Source: Eubacteriales bacterium
GTDB lineage: Bacteria; Bacillota; Clostridia; Oscillospirales; Acutalibacteraceae
DNA length: 64,000 nt
Assembly (NCBI GenBank): GCA_029225565.1
Contig: JAQXWS010000080.1
Span: forward strand, 1 to 64,000
Direction: 5' to 3'
The notes beneath the pieces were generated by a model. The model was not told where the DNA came from, made no database searches, and saw only the letters and a program-made list of their open reading frames with translations. Every line of letters begins with the position of its first letter. Position 1 is the first letter of the stretch. Shown one piece after another: positions 51,315 through 60,253 of this stretch. Position numbers and translations under genes: made by a program.

Positions 51315-52467
51315 TCTCTTTCTCCGTTGATTTGTTTAGTGATATATGTATTGTTGTGCCTTCGTCAGGTACGCCGGTGGCCCAAATTCTGCCCCCGTGC
51401 TTCTCTACTATCAGCTTGCATACCGACAGACCTATTCCGCTGCCGTCCCTAACTCGCGTTCTGGCAACATCGGCGCGGAAAAATGTGTCGAATATGTGCT
51501 CAAGATTCTCTGAGTCAATGCCGATTCCGTTGTCGGCAATGGAGATAATAACATTGCTGTCAAAATCCTTAATTTCTATATTTATTTCACCCGGAATATT
51601 CTTTTTTGCATACTTGATTGAGTTGGAGATAATGTTGACAAGCACCCGGTAAAATCTGTCGCAGTCCAAATCCACAATTATGCTGTCGGATTCCGGCTTT
51701 TTTAGGTGGCAGGTGAATCCTGCTTTCTCCAGGTCGAATGTAAACTCGTCCACATAGTCCTGCATCATAGCCACAACATTCACCGGTTGGGTTATGATGT
51801 CTATATTGCCGGTTTCCAGTCGGGACAGCGACAGCAGGTCGTCCAGCATTTTTTCCATATCCAGGGCGGAGGTGTATATTGTGTGCAGGTATCTCTGCTG
51901 CTTTTCCGGCGTGTCGGCAATGCCGTCACGCAGGCCCTCAATATACCCCTTGATTGAGGTCAGGGGCGTACGCAGGTCGTGGGCTATGCCGTTGATTAGC
52001 TGCTTTCGGCTCTGCTCCATTCGCTGTCGTTCTTCCTCGTTAGCCAGCATTTGGGCAGTCATTTCGTTAAAAGCTTTTACCGTTGTACCAATCTCGTTGT
52101 TGCTGTCATAGTTGATTATGTAGCCGGTGTTACCATTGGCTATTTCGTTTACGCCGTGGGCCAGTTCCTCGATGGGCTTGGTGATGGCACGGGAGGTTAT
52201 GAACGAAAATACGATAATGGATATTATGTATATAGTTACTATTCCGATGAGTACAAATCCGATTTTGCCGAAGATTATGTTGGCAACATCCGACGGAGTG
52301 TTGACCGAAGTGCTGGAGAGATAGCTTTTTATTCTTTCCTCAAAGATTATTCCGCCTGCGATGGATATTGCTACCGGCAAAAATACTGCCAGCAGAGTGG
52401 TTACGAAAACTCTGGTCCTGATACGCATATTGCTACCGGGACTTTTGCTTTTGTTATGTCTTTTCAT
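51289..52467 (-). CDS. Sensor histidine kinase
   Basis: A 392-aa protein with two helices (about 17-37 and 67-92) flanking a very short external loop (~30 aa), a HAMP linker, the dimerisation helix with phospho-His in GIAHDLRTPLTSIKGYIEGL, and the ATPase boxes NIISNSIKYAKK, ISIADNGIGID and GSGIGLSVCKLIVEKHGG. The small external loop suggests sensing within the membrane or through a partner (inference), as for BceS-like kinases. Start overlaps the galM stop (TAATG). Confidence 0.92.
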   Translation of the reverse strand: MKRHNKSKSPGSNMRIRTRVFVTTLLAVFLPVAISIAGGIIFEERIKSYLSSTSVNTPSDVANIIFGKIGFVLIGIVTIYIISIIVFSFITSRAITKPIEELAHGVNEIANGNTGYIINYDSNNEIGTTVKAFNEMTAQMLANEEERQRMEQSRKQLINGIAHDLRTPLTSIKGYIEGLRDGIADTPEKQQRYLHTIYTSALDMEKMLDDLLSLSRLETGNIDIITQPVNVVAMMQDYVDEFTFDLEKAGFTCHLKKPESDSIIVDLDCDRFYRVLVNIISNSIKYAKKNIPGEINIEIKDFDSNVIISIADNGIGIDSENLEHIFDTFFRADVARTRVRDGSGIGLSVCKLIVEKHGGRIWATGVPDEGTTIHISLNKSTEKENEKANTNS

Positions 52468-53519
52468 TATTCTACCGAAAATCTGAATATTGTTGTGGTT
52501 TTGAATTCCTCGTTAGCCTTTACAAATCGGGAGGGAAATTGGGGAATATTTACGGTGTCTGGGTAGAACTGGGTTTCCAGCGCTGCTCCCCTACGGAATT
52601 TTACGATATTACTGCCCTTGCCGGCGGTATAATCCTTTTTGAGCCAACCGCCGCAGTAAAGCTGTACGCCGGGCAGGTCGGTGATTACATCCATTTTTCT
52701 GCCGCTTGCCTTGTCCCACAGGGTGGCAATTGTCTTCATACTACCGTCATAGTTGTTGATGCAGTAGTTGTTGTCGTAACCGATACCCTCGATTATGGCA
52801 CGGAACGGCGCATCAATGTTGTCCCCAATCCTGTGCATAAAAGTAAAGTCCATCATAGTGTCCTTTACATCACCCAGCAGGCCGGTGGGCAGTTGGTCGT
52901 CATCGGTCTCGGTAAATTTGTCTGCATCAATGTACAGATAATGACCCTCGACGGTGGCGTTGTCATCGTCCCCCAGATTGAAGTAGGCGTGGTTGGTGGG
53001 GTTGGCAACAGTATCAGTATCACAAAGAATTCTGTAGTCTATCCTCAGTTCATTGTCGTCGGACAGGGTGTATGTTACCCACATTTTTAGATTGCCGGGA
53101 AATCCGTCCTCGCCGTCCGGCGAAAATCGGTAGAATGTGATGCAATCCTCTCCGGTAGATTCAACCTCCCAGCAGGTAAAGCTGAATCTGCCCCCTGCGT
53201 GCAGGGTCCATTGTCCTTGATTATTGGGCGTGTGGTACTCTTTGCCGTTAAAGGTGAATTTTGCGTCACGGATTCGGTTTGCCCATCTGCCTACCACCAG
53301 CCCTTGGTACCCGTAGTCGGGATTCTCGTAGTCCTGGGGGTTGTCAAAGCCCAGCACCACATCGCCCATAACGCCATTCTTATTTGGCATATTGAGAGCC
53401 TGAATACCGGCGCCCAGGGTTTGCAGTGCCACGGAGGCTCCGTTGGCGTTGGTTATGGTGTACAGCTCAACCTGAGTCCCGTCCTTAAGTTTGCCGAATA
53501 CGGATTTTGTTATACTCAT
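52467..53519 (-). CDS. galM: Aldose 1-epimerase (galactose mutarotase)
   Basis: A 350-aa protein after AAGGAG. It has VVGRWANRI, the catalytic His region NPTNHAYFNLGD, and QFYPDTVNIPQFPSRF near the end. It interconverts alpha and beta anomers of galactose or glucose. Coupling with a two-component system is unusual; the other sugar gene here is the GH36 galactosidase 17 kb away. Confidence 0.9.
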   Translation of the reverse strand: MSITKSVFGKLKDGTQVELYTITNANGASVALQTLGAGIQALNMPNKNGVMGDVVLGFDNPQDYENPDYGYQGLVVGRWANRIRDAKFTFNGKEYHTPNNQGQWTLHAGGRFSFTCWEVESTGEDCITFYRFSPDGEDGFPGNLKMWVTYTLSDDNELRIDYRILCDTDTVANPTNHAYFNLGDDDNATVEGHYLYIDADKFTETDDDQLPTGLLGDVKDTMMDFTFMHRIGDNIDAPFRAIIEGIGYDNNYCINNYDGSMKTIATLWDKASGRKMDVITDLPGVQLYCGGWLKKDYTAGKGSNIVKFRRGAALETQFYPDTVNIPQFPSRFVKANEEFKTTTIFRFSVE

Positions 53520-53555
53520 ATTTTTTGCTCCTTTGTGGAAATTATGGCTAACACT

Positions 53556-53584
53556 ATTATATATTAGTTCGGTATTGATTTCAA
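53556..53584 (-). promoter_or_regulatory. Promoter of galM-kinase-regulator operon
   Basis: On the minus strand, TTGAAA (53579-53584) and TATAAT (53556-53561), spacer 17. Confidence 0.75.
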
Positions 53585-53589
53585 GACTC

Positions 53590-53618
53590 TTGACATTTTG
53601 CCTTTTTGTTATTAGTAT
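53590..53618 (+). promoter_or_regulatory. Promoter of the FHA-RodA-PBP operon
   Basis: TTGACA (53590-53595) and TAGTAT (53613-53618), spacer 17, back to back with the galM promoter. Confidence 0.65.
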
Positions 53619-53651
53619 AGAATTAGTATATTTAGGGAGAGATTATGTTAT

Positions 53652-54395
53652 ATGATGAATTTTGTAATAGGCATAATGCGATTTGCCGCGCCGGCGGCAG
53701 CCGTGTTTATACTGGCTACCTGCATAGTGTCCCTGTTTAGGAACAGGCCTCGCGTTCATCGTCTTGCACAGCTGGTAGATCAGAACGACGGCACTATTAT
53801 AGAGATAAATCATTGGGAAACGTCTATCGGCAAAAGCCGTGCAAACGACATTGTACTGCCTTATCCCGATATTTCCCGTTTTCACGCCGTTATTGCAAAA
53901 AAGCGTAAGGATTGGTTGGTTACAGATACCTCCACCGGTGATGTGGGCGTGTCGGTTAACGGCAAGGAAATTGACGGCAAGCAATCCATTGAGAACGGTG
54001 ATGTTATCACAATAGGCAATGTACCTCTCAAGTTCGTCTGTGAGGAGGCGCTGACCGCCCAAAGCAAGCAGCGTATTCGCCAGACTGTAGCCAAGGCCAA
54101 TCATACAGTAGCTTACGGCGTGCTGGTTGATGTTGCAAGTAAGCGACCTGTTTACCTAAAGAAAAAGGATGTACTCATCGGCCGAGGCGACGACGCCGAT
54201 ATTCAGATTATGAGCCGTATGGTATCCTCTCACCATGCCCGTGTCCACATGACCAGCAGAGGATGGGCATTGTCCGACCTGGATTCACACAACGGCACAA
54301 AGCTCAACGGCAGATATATCAATCAGCCACAATTGATATTTGACGAAGATATTATTACCTTTGGCGACAAGGTATTTATCTTTTACGAAAAGTAA
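53652..54395 (+). CDS. Membrane protein with two FHA domains
   Basis: A 247-aa protein. One N-terminal helix (about 5-27), then FHA-1 (about 55-135: ETSIGKSRANDIVLPYPDISRFHAVI ... VNGKEI) and FHA-2 (about 165-247: VLIGRGDDADIQIMSRMVSSHHARV ... SHNGTKLNGRYI). Both keep the G-x-S/G-R, S-x-x-H-A and N-G residues that bind phosphothreonine. Located before rodA and pbp like FhaB/FhaA in Actinobacteria, it probably links a Ser/Thr kinase to wall synthesis (inference). Confidence 0.85.
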   Translation: MMNFVIGIMRFAAPAAAVFILATCIVSLFRNRPRVHRLAQLVDQNDGTIIEINHWETSIGKSRANDIVLPYPDISRFHAVIAKKRKDWLVTDTSTGDVGVSVNGKEIDGKQSIENGDVITIGNVPLKFVCEEALTAQSKQRIRQTVAKANHTVAYGVLVDVASKRPVYLKKKDVLIGRGDDADIQIMSRMVSSHHARVHMTSRGWALSDLDSHNGTKLNGRYINQPQLIFDEDIITFGDKVFIFYEK

Positions 54396-54407
54396 GGAGG
54401 GGTGCTT

Positions 54408-55670
54408 ATGTCTAACAAAAAAAGCGGCGCGAGAGTACCTCGTATCAAACCGATTAACAATTTTTTGATGCTGACGGTGCTCAGCATATTCCAGGTGGTT
54501 ACCGGATTTATCGGGGCTGCCTCCGGCCCGGAGTTTCAACCCAAGGTAATACTGGCATTACTGTGCCTGGTGGCTACCGAGTGGGTGTATCTGGTAGTGT
54601 TTTATTCTGCCATGCACCGTCGTAATTTCGAGCTGGAGCTGATAGCCTTCTTTCTTAGCGGAGTTGGTCTGGTTACTATAGGCAGTATTGACGCCGACGC
54701 TGCATTCAAGCAGTATTTTATGGTGCTGGCAGGTATCGTCATATTTATTGTTATGGTGTTCTTGTTGGGTAATGTTGACCTGTGTATGAAGCTGCGCATA
54801 GCGGTGGCTGTGGGCGCAATTCTCCTGCTGATAGTCAACTTGGTTATAGCAAAGACCACCAACGGCTCACGCAACTGGATTACAATAGGAGGCGTTACAT
54901 TTCAGCCCTCGGAGTTTGTAAAGGTGGCGTTCATATTTGTAGGCTCTGCCACGCTGGAAAAAATACAAACATCAAAGAATATTATCGCATTTATCGGATT
55001 TTCCTTGGCATGTGTGGGCTCGTTGATTCTTATTAAGGATTTGGGCACGGCGCTGATTTTCTTTATGACATTCCTGATTCTCGCTTTTATGAATTCGGGG
55101 GACATAAAGACCATTGCTCTGGCAATCGGCTCTGCAATTATGGGCGGCGGCATTGTGCTCAAGTACAGGTCCTATGTAAAAAACAGATTTGCCTCCTACC
55201 GTCATGTGTGGGAGTATGCGGACAAAGGCGGCTGGCAGCAAACACGAGTGCTGGTGGGTATGGCAAGCGGCGGTCTGTTCGGATTGGGTATAGGCAACGG
55301 CAATGTCCGTTATGTGTATGCATCCACCTCGGACGCAATCTTTGGCGTAATATGTGAGGAATGGGGATTTTTGTTTGCCATTGCTATGGTGCTCAGCTTT
55401 GTGTGTATCGCCGTGTCCGCTTTGGTAAATTCCATTGCCGCGCGCTCCACCTTTTACTCTATTGCAGCGGTGGCAGGTGCCGGTATGCTGCTGTTCCAAA
55501 CAGGGCTGAATATCTTTGGCGTAACCGATATTTTGCCCTTGACAGGCGTTACAATTCCCTTTGTCAGTCAAGGCGGCTCCTCCATGATGTGCTGCTGGGC
55601 AATTCTGGCGTTCATTAAGGCGTCAGACATACGCACCTACAACTACCTGGGAGGTGTGAAGAAAAAATGA
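54408..55670 (+). CDS. FtsW/RodA/SpoVE family SEDS glycosyltransferase
   Basis: A 420-aa protein; ATG 54408 after AAGGAGG. About ten membrane helices with SEDS motifs: GSRNWITIGGVTFQPSEFVKVAFIF, DLGTALIFFMTFL, LGIGNGNVRYVYASTSDAIFGVICEEWGF and VTIPFVSQGGSSMMCC. SEDS proteins polymerise lipid II with a partner class B PBP. The next gene, overlapping by 4 nt, is that partner. RodA-like or FtsW-like cannot be settled by eye. Confidence 0.92.
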   Translation: MSNKKSGARVPRIKPINNFLMLTVLSIFQVVTGFIGAASGPEFQPKVILALLCLVATEWVYLVVFYSAMHRRNFELELIAFFLSGVGLVTIGSIDADAAFKQYFMVLAGIVIFIVMVFLLGNVDLCMKLRIAVAVGAILLLIVNLVIAKTTNGSRNWITIGGVTFQPSEFVKVAFIFVGSATLEKIQTSKNIIAFIGFSLACVGSLILIKDLGTALIFFMTFLILAFMNSGDIKTIALAIGSAIMGGGIVLKYRSYVKNRFASYRHVWEYADKGGWQQTRVLVGMASGGLFGLGIGNGNVRYVYASTSDAIFGVICEEWGFLFAIAMVLSFVCIAVSALVNSIAARSTFYSIAAVAGAGMLLFQTGLNIFGVTDILPLTGVTIPFVSQGGSSMMCCWAILAFIKASDIRTYNYLGGVKKK

Positions 55671-57052
55671 AGATGATAACAAAACGAGGAGTATTTCTCT
55701 GGATTTTGGCTGTTGGATTTGTGGTAGGTCTTGTGTTTATGACCCTATCGCTTGTTAATAACGGCGACGATTGGGTTATGAAAAGATACAATCGCCACAT
55801 GTATTCCGACGGTCAGCTGATAGGCGCCGGCACAATTTATGACACCGACGGCGAGGTGCTGGCAGAAACTGTTGACGGCAAGCGTCAGTATTCTCAGGAT
55901 GCAGGCGTACGCAAGTCCACTCTGCATATTGTGGGCGACCCAAGAAACTTTATTTCCACCGGTGTGCAGTCCGCCTTTGATACTCGTCTTACCGGGTATA
56001 ATATTATGTTCGGCGTGTATAATATCAAGCGCTACGGCCGCGGCAATGATATGAAGCTGACTATCGACAGCGATATATGTAAGCTGGCATACAACGCCTT
56101 GGACGGTCGCAAGGGTACTATCGGCGTGGTTAACTACAAAACCGGGGATATCATATGCTCGGTGTCCTCACCCAGCTATGATGTAAATGATGTACCCGAT
56201 AATCTGGACACAAGTTCACAGTATGAGGGCGTATATATCAATCGACTGTTGTCTGCCCACTATCCGCCGGGCTCAACATTCAAGATTGTTACCGCTGTTT
56301 GTGCCATCGAGAATATTGACGACATTTACGACCGACATTGGGATTGCTACGGCGGTTATCAGCCGGAAAGCGGAGTAGAGATAAAGTGCAACGGCAATCA
56401 CGGCGGTCATATCAGCTTTTATGACGCGCTGGCAAACAGTTGTAACTCCGTTTTTGCCCAGATTGCCATTGAGCTTGGCGAAAAAAAGCTTAACGCCACA
56501 GCCAAGGAATTGGGCATCGGCTCAAAGATTACTGTCAGCGGCGAGATTAGTGGCTTTGAGGGTCAGTTCGGACTGAATAAGGCAGGCGACGACCTTATCG
56601 GCTGGACAGGTATCGGCCAGGGTGACACCCGTATTGCCCCTATCACTATGCTGCGTATTGTTTCTGCCATTGCCAACGGCGGCTCTGCCGTGTCATTTAA
56701 TGTGGTTGATTCCTTTGCCAACCAGGCAGGCAACGCGCTCAATATCACCCTGCCCCAAAACAAGGTGGAGCTTATGAGCGCTACCACAGCGGCTCAAATT
56801 AAGGATATGATGCGCTACAACGTTACTCACCATTACGGCGACGGAAACTACAAGGGACTTAGCCTCTGTGCCAAGAGTGGTACAGCCCAGATAGACAGCG
56901 ACGCAAGTCACGATATTGCCTGGTTTACCGGATTTATGGACGATGACAGGTATCCCTACGCATTTGTGGTTGTTGTGGAGAATGGCGGATCCGGCGCCAC
57001 AACCGCAGGTCCCATTGCCAACAAAGTGCTGCAGGCTGTGGTTGACAGATAA
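55667..57052 (+). CDS. Class B penicillin-binding protein (PbpA-like transpeptidase)
   Basis: A 461-aa protein with one N-terminal helix and no large dimerisation domain. Catalytic motifs: S-x-x-K in PPGSTFKIV, S-x-N in ANSCNSVFA, and KSGT in CAKSGTAQID (the usual KTG is KSG). It cross-links peptidoglycan outside the membrane together with the SEDS protein. Short for a PBP2, close to actinobacterial PbpA in size and context. Confidence 0.9.
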   Translation: MKMITKRGVFLWILAVGFVVGLVFMTLSLVNNGDDWVMKRYNRHMYSDGQLIGAGTIYDTDGEVLAETVDGKRQYSQDAGVRKSTLHIVGDPRNFISTGVQSAFDTRLTGYNIMFGVYNIKRYGRGNDMKLTIDSDICKLAYNALDGRKGTIGVVNYKTGDIICSVSSPSYDVNDVPDNLDTSSQYEGVYINRLLSAHYPPGSTFKIVTAVCAIENIDDIYDRHWDCYGGYQPESGVEIKCNGNHGGHISFYDALANSCNSVFAQIAIELGEKKLNATAKELGIGSKITVSGEISGFEGQFGLNKAGDDLIGWTGIGQGDTRIAPITMLRIVSAIANGGSAVSFNVVDSFANQAGNALNITLPQNKVELMSATTAAQIKDMMRYNVTHHYGDGNYKGLSLCAKSGTAQIDSDASHDIAWFTGFMDDDRYPYAFVVVVENGGSGATTAGPIANKVLQAVVDR

Positions 57053-57093
57053 TATTTTGTATTGGGCTTGCATAGTATTGCTTAGGTGATATT

Positions 57094-57546
57094 ATGCAAG
57101 TTTTTACAATCAAGGCAAAGCCAAAGGCAATTTTCGGTATAATTCTGGCTATTACGGGTGTCATAGTGGTGGTACTGACCTTTGTGGGCAATCACAGCGC
57201 CTCAACCTCCGCCGCTGCTCCCGTATCCTGCACTACTGCCAAGGAGCGACAGGATTATATAGAATCATTGGGGTATGACACCGACGGCAAGGAATCATCA
57301 AAGCAGATTACCATACCCTCCACATTTAATGATGTATATAACCAGTACAACGATATACAAAAGCAGCAGGGCTTCGACCTGACCCAATACAAGGGCAGGA
57401 CGGTAACCCTGTACACATACAATATTACTAATTACAAAAACAAGGACAATGTTATCGCCGACCTTATGGTGTCGGATGGCACACTGATAGGCGCCGACCT
57501 TTGTGACACCTCGGCAGATGACGGATTTTTGGTAGCACTACGATGA
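57094..57546 (+). CDS. DUF4830-type membrane-anchored protein
   Basis: A 150-aa protein with one N-terminal helix (11-31). The external domain has RQDYIESLGYDTDG, IPSTFNDVYNQYNDIQKQQGFDLTQYKGRTVTLYTYNITNY and GTLIGADLCD, matching DUF4830. Function unknown. Its stop overlaps the pseudouridine synthase start (ATGA). Confidence 0.75.
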   Translation: MQVFTIKAKPKAIFGIILAITGVIVVVLTFVGNHSASTSAAAPVSCTTAKERQDYIESLGYDTDGKESSKQITIPSTFNDVYNQYNDIQKQQGFDLTQYKGRTVTLYTYNITNYKNKDNVIADLMVSDGTLIGADLCDTSADDGFLVALR

Positions 57547-58262
57547 CGGAACGACTGGACAAAATTTTATCCCGCCAACTGAATATTACCCGAGCCCGGG
57601 CAAAGGAAGTACTGCGTTCGGGCAGAGTTGCGGTTAATGATGTGACTCAGCAAGACGGCAGTACAAAATGCGGCGACGCAGACGCCATCTCTGTGGATGG
57701 CAAATTGATTACCGTGGCTCGGTATGTCTATATTATGATGAACAAGCCTGCAGGCGTTATATCCGCATCTGACGGCAAGGGCGAAAAAACTGTCGTGGAC
57801 CTTGTACCGGACAATATGCAGCGCAGAGGGCTGTTCCCGGCAGGCAGATTGGACAGGGATACAACAGGATTTGTTCTGATAACCGATGACGGCGAGTTTG
57901 CCCATAATATTTTGTCCCCTGTTCATCATATACCTAAAACATATATCGCCACATTGGACAAGCCTGTTGATGACGGTATGATTGCCGATTTTGAGGGCGG
58001 TATGACTCTCAACGGCCGGGTATTGCTGGAGGCAGGGCTGGAGCCTGTCAGCCATGACGGCACCGTGGCAAGGGTGGTGCTCCGTCAGGGCTTGTATCAT
58101 CAGGTCAAGCGTATGTTCGCCAAGCACGGCGCAACGGTGCTGCAGCTTCATCGTACTGCTATGGGTGGTCTGGAGCTGGACGACGGTCTTCTGCCGGGAG
58201 AATGCAGGTACATTACCGCCGACGAGATTGGTCAAATTACCAAAAAATTTGACTCAATATAA
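57543..58262 (+). CDS. RsuA-family rRNA pseudouridine synthase
   Basis: A 239-aa protein. N-terminal S4 RNA-binding domain (2-55; RLDKILSRQLNITRARAKEVLRSGRVAVN), then the catalytic AGRLDRDTTGFVLITDDG with the Asp, and RQGLYHQVKRMFAKHG. It makes pseudouridine in rRNA; by similarity position 516 of 16S is the probable site. Confidence 0.9.
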   Translation: MTERLDKILSRQLNITRARAKEVLRSGRVAVNDVTQQDGSTKCGDADAISVDGKLITVARYVYIMMNKPAGVISASDGKGEKTVVDLVPDNMQRRGLFPAGRLDRDTTGFVLITDDGEFAHNILSPVHHIPKTYIATLDKPVDDGMIADFEGGMTLNGRVLLEAGLEPVSHDGTVARVVLRQGLYHQVKRMFAKHGATVLQLHRTAMGGLELDDGLLPGECRYITADEIGQITKKFDSI

Positions 58263-58346
58263 TAGGTGTAGATATTACTGCCCATACCATATATTGTGTG
58301 TCTTATGCAAATAGCACAATTTTTTTAAAAAAAATTGGTAAAAAGG

Positions 58347-58390
58347 TTGCAAAATAGTCAAATTGATTGTATAATGTGTACAATCAATTT
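58347..58390 (+). promoter_or_regulatory. CdaR-type regulator promoter with overlapping palindromic operator
   Basis: TTGCAA (58347-58352) and TATAAT (58370-58375), spacer 17. A perfect 11-bp inverted repeat AAATTGATTGT (58360-58370) / ACAATCAATTT (58380-58390) is centred on the -10/start region, an ideal place for repression. Confidence 0.7.
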
Positions 58391-58432
58391 GTTATTTTTT
58401 TGTGCATAATAATTAAGATAGGAGGATTCCTA

Positions 58433-59518
58433 ATGCCTAATAGATTATTCCAAGGGGTTATTAACCAAATGCGCGAGGCCACCGACCGTATTATCGGTGT
58501 TGTTGATGAGGGCGGCTCCGTTATCGCTTGCAGCGAGCTGGGTCTCATCGGTGATGTGCGCAAGGGAGTTATCGCCGGCGGCGTCTTTAACGGTTCGCTG
58601 ATTTGTGTGGATTCCGCAACCTACAAGGCTTTTGGCGACAGCGTTCACCCCGAGTATGCTGTTTTTGTTGACGGCACGGACGAGATTAGCCGCAATTTTG
58701 CCGGCATTATCGCTATTGCCCTTGACCAGATAAAACAGAATAATGACGAAAAGTTTGACCGTTCCAATTTTGTTAAGAATGTAATATTGGACAATATTTT
58801 GCCCGGCGATATTTATATCAAATCCCGTGAACTTCGCTTTAACAACGACGCGTCCCGCGTAGTATTCCTTATACGCGCCCTCAAGTCCAATGATGTGTCC
58901 GTTTTCGATATTATCCAGAATTTCTTTCCCGACAAAACAAAGGACTTTGTTATCAATATTAATGAGAGCGACATCGCTCTTATCAAAGAGGTCAGACCCA
59001 ATGTTGACTCCAAGGATTTGGAAAAATTGGCACAGTCAATTTGTGACACTTTGTCATCCGAGTTTTATTGCACCGGCGTTGTGGGCATCGGCACCTGCGT
59101 AACCGGAATTAAGGAACTTGCAAAATCCTTTAAGGAGGCACAGGTAGCCCTGGAGGTCGGTAAGGTATTCGATACCGAGCGTTCCATAATCAGCTACGAG
59201 AATCTTGGTATTGCCCGCCTTATTTATCAACTGCCCACCACCTTGTGCGAGATGTTTTTGCGCGAGGTATTCAAGAAGGGCTCCATTGATTCCCTTGACC
59301 AGGAGACTCTGTTTACTATTCAAAAATTCTTTGAGAACAACCTCAATGTATCCGAGACATCACGCAAGTTGTTTGTGCATCGTAACACCTTGGTTTACCG
59401 TCTGGAAAAGATTAAAAAGCTTACAGGGCTCGACCTGAGAGAATTTGACGACGCCATTGTATTCAAAGTAGCGCTTATGGTCAACAAATATCTGGATTCA
59501 ACCCCTGTTAAGTACTAA
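58433..59518 (+). CDS. CdaR/PucR-family transcriptional regulator
   Basis: A 361-aa protein; ATG 58433 after AGGAGG. N-terminal sugar-diacid-recognition-type sensor domain (about 8-130), a central GGDEF-like region, and a C-terminal PucR HTH (about 300-355: NLNVSETSRKLFVHRNTLVYRLEKIKKLTGLDLREFDDAIVFKVAL). The family senses glycerate, purine or other metabolites. No transport or catabolic operon is adjacent, so the ligand is unknown; autoregulation is likely from the promoter palindrome. Confidence 0.85.
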   Translation: MPNRLFQGVINQMREATDRIIGVVDEGGSVIACSELGLIGDVRKGVIAGGVFNGSLICVDSATYKAFGDSVHPEYAVFVDGTDEISRNFAGIIAIALDQIKQNNDEKFDRSNFVKNVILDNILPGDIYIKSRELRFNNDASRVVFLIRALKSNDVSVFDIIQNFFPDKTKDFVININESDIALIKEVRPNVDSKDLEKLAQSICDTLSSEFYCTGVVGIGTCVTGIKELAKSFKEAQVALEVGKVFDTERSIISYENLGIARLIYQLPTTLCEMFLREVFKKGSIDSLDQETLFTIQKFFENNLNVSETSRKLFVHRNTLVYRLEKIKKLTGLDLREFDDAIVFKVALMVNKYLDSTPVKY

Positions 59519-59527
59519 TAACCGATT

Positions 59528-59558
59528 ATCACCCATCACAGCCGATGGGTGATTTTTT
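59528..59558 (+). terminator. Terminator after the CdaR-type gene
   Basis: ATCACCCATC (59528-59537) pairs perfectly with GATGGGTGAT (59544-59553), followed by TTTTT. Confidence 0.85.
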
Positions 59559-59651
59559 CTATATATACCACAGGAATAACAATGGAATTTGTCAAGTACA
59601 AGGACTTGTGGTCAGTTGTGAATAGATTGTAAATCTCATTTGGACTCAACC

Positions 59652-59746
59652 ACAACATATTGATTTTTTTGCGAAAATATGGTATAATTAGGTCAACATA
59701 TGGAAAATGTTGTGTCCCGGCATATGACTGGATATAACAACATATG
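59652..59746. repeat. Three ACAACATAT-type direct repeats around the nfeD promoter
   Basis: CAACATAT occurs at 59653-59660, 59694-59701 and 59738-59745; an inverse partner ATGTTGTG lies at 59707-59714. The first abuts the -35 and the others lie in the leader. They could be binding sites for a regulator. Confidence 0.45.
59660..59688 (+). promoter_or_regulatory. Promoter of the NfeD-SPFH operon
   Basis: TTGATT (59660-59665) and TATAAT (59683-59688), spacer 17. Confidence 0.7.
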
Positions 59747-59769
59747 TAATAAATACGGAGGTGGATAGT

Positions 59770-60213
59770 ATGACATCACAGACAATAGCCTATGTTGTAT
59801 GGGCAGCGCTGATTTTGGCCTTTGGCGTGATGGAGGGCGTTACCGTACAGCTTGTGTCAATATGGTTTGTGCTGGGGTCCGTAGCAGGCCTGATAGCAGC
59901 AATAAGTGGTGCACCGGTTGTTGCTCAGGTGCTGATATGTATCGGCGTATCTGTAATATCCCTGGTTGCTACTCGACCCCTGGTCAAAAAAAGGCTGACT
60001 GCCACCAGGCAGAGCACCAATGCAGACCGTTGCATCGGCAACGACGCTGTGGTTGTTGAAGACATCAACAATCTGGATGCTGTCGGTACTGTCAAGGCAG
60101 ACGGCAAGCTGTGGAGCGCTCGCTCATCCGGTGGGGACATTATCCCTGCGGACTCAATAGTAACCGTAGAGCGTATTGACGGCGTAAAGCTGATAGTATC
60201 GCTTAAGGAATAA
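59770..60213 (+). CDS. NfeD family membrane protein
   Basis: A 147-aa protein; ATG 59770 after GGAGGTGG. Two or three N-terminal helices (AYVVWAALILAFGVMEGV ... LVSIWFVLGSVAGLIAAIS ... VAQVLICIGVSVISLVAT), then a small OB-type domain (GNDAVVVEDI ... GTVKADGKLWSARS ... VERIDGVKLIVS). NfeD proteins partner SPFH proteins such as the one encoded 40 nt downstream, in membrane-microdomain organisation. Confidence 0.88.
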   Translation: MTSQTIAYVVWAALILAFGVMEGVTVQLVSIWFVLGSVAGLIAAISGAPVVAQVLICIGVSVISLVATRPLVKKRLTATRQSTNADRCIGNDAVVVEDINNLDAVGTVKADGKLWSARSSGGDIIPADSIVTVERIDGVKLIVSLKE

Positions 60214-60253
60214 TAGAACATAAACCGCAAATAATTTATTTAAGGAGAAATTT

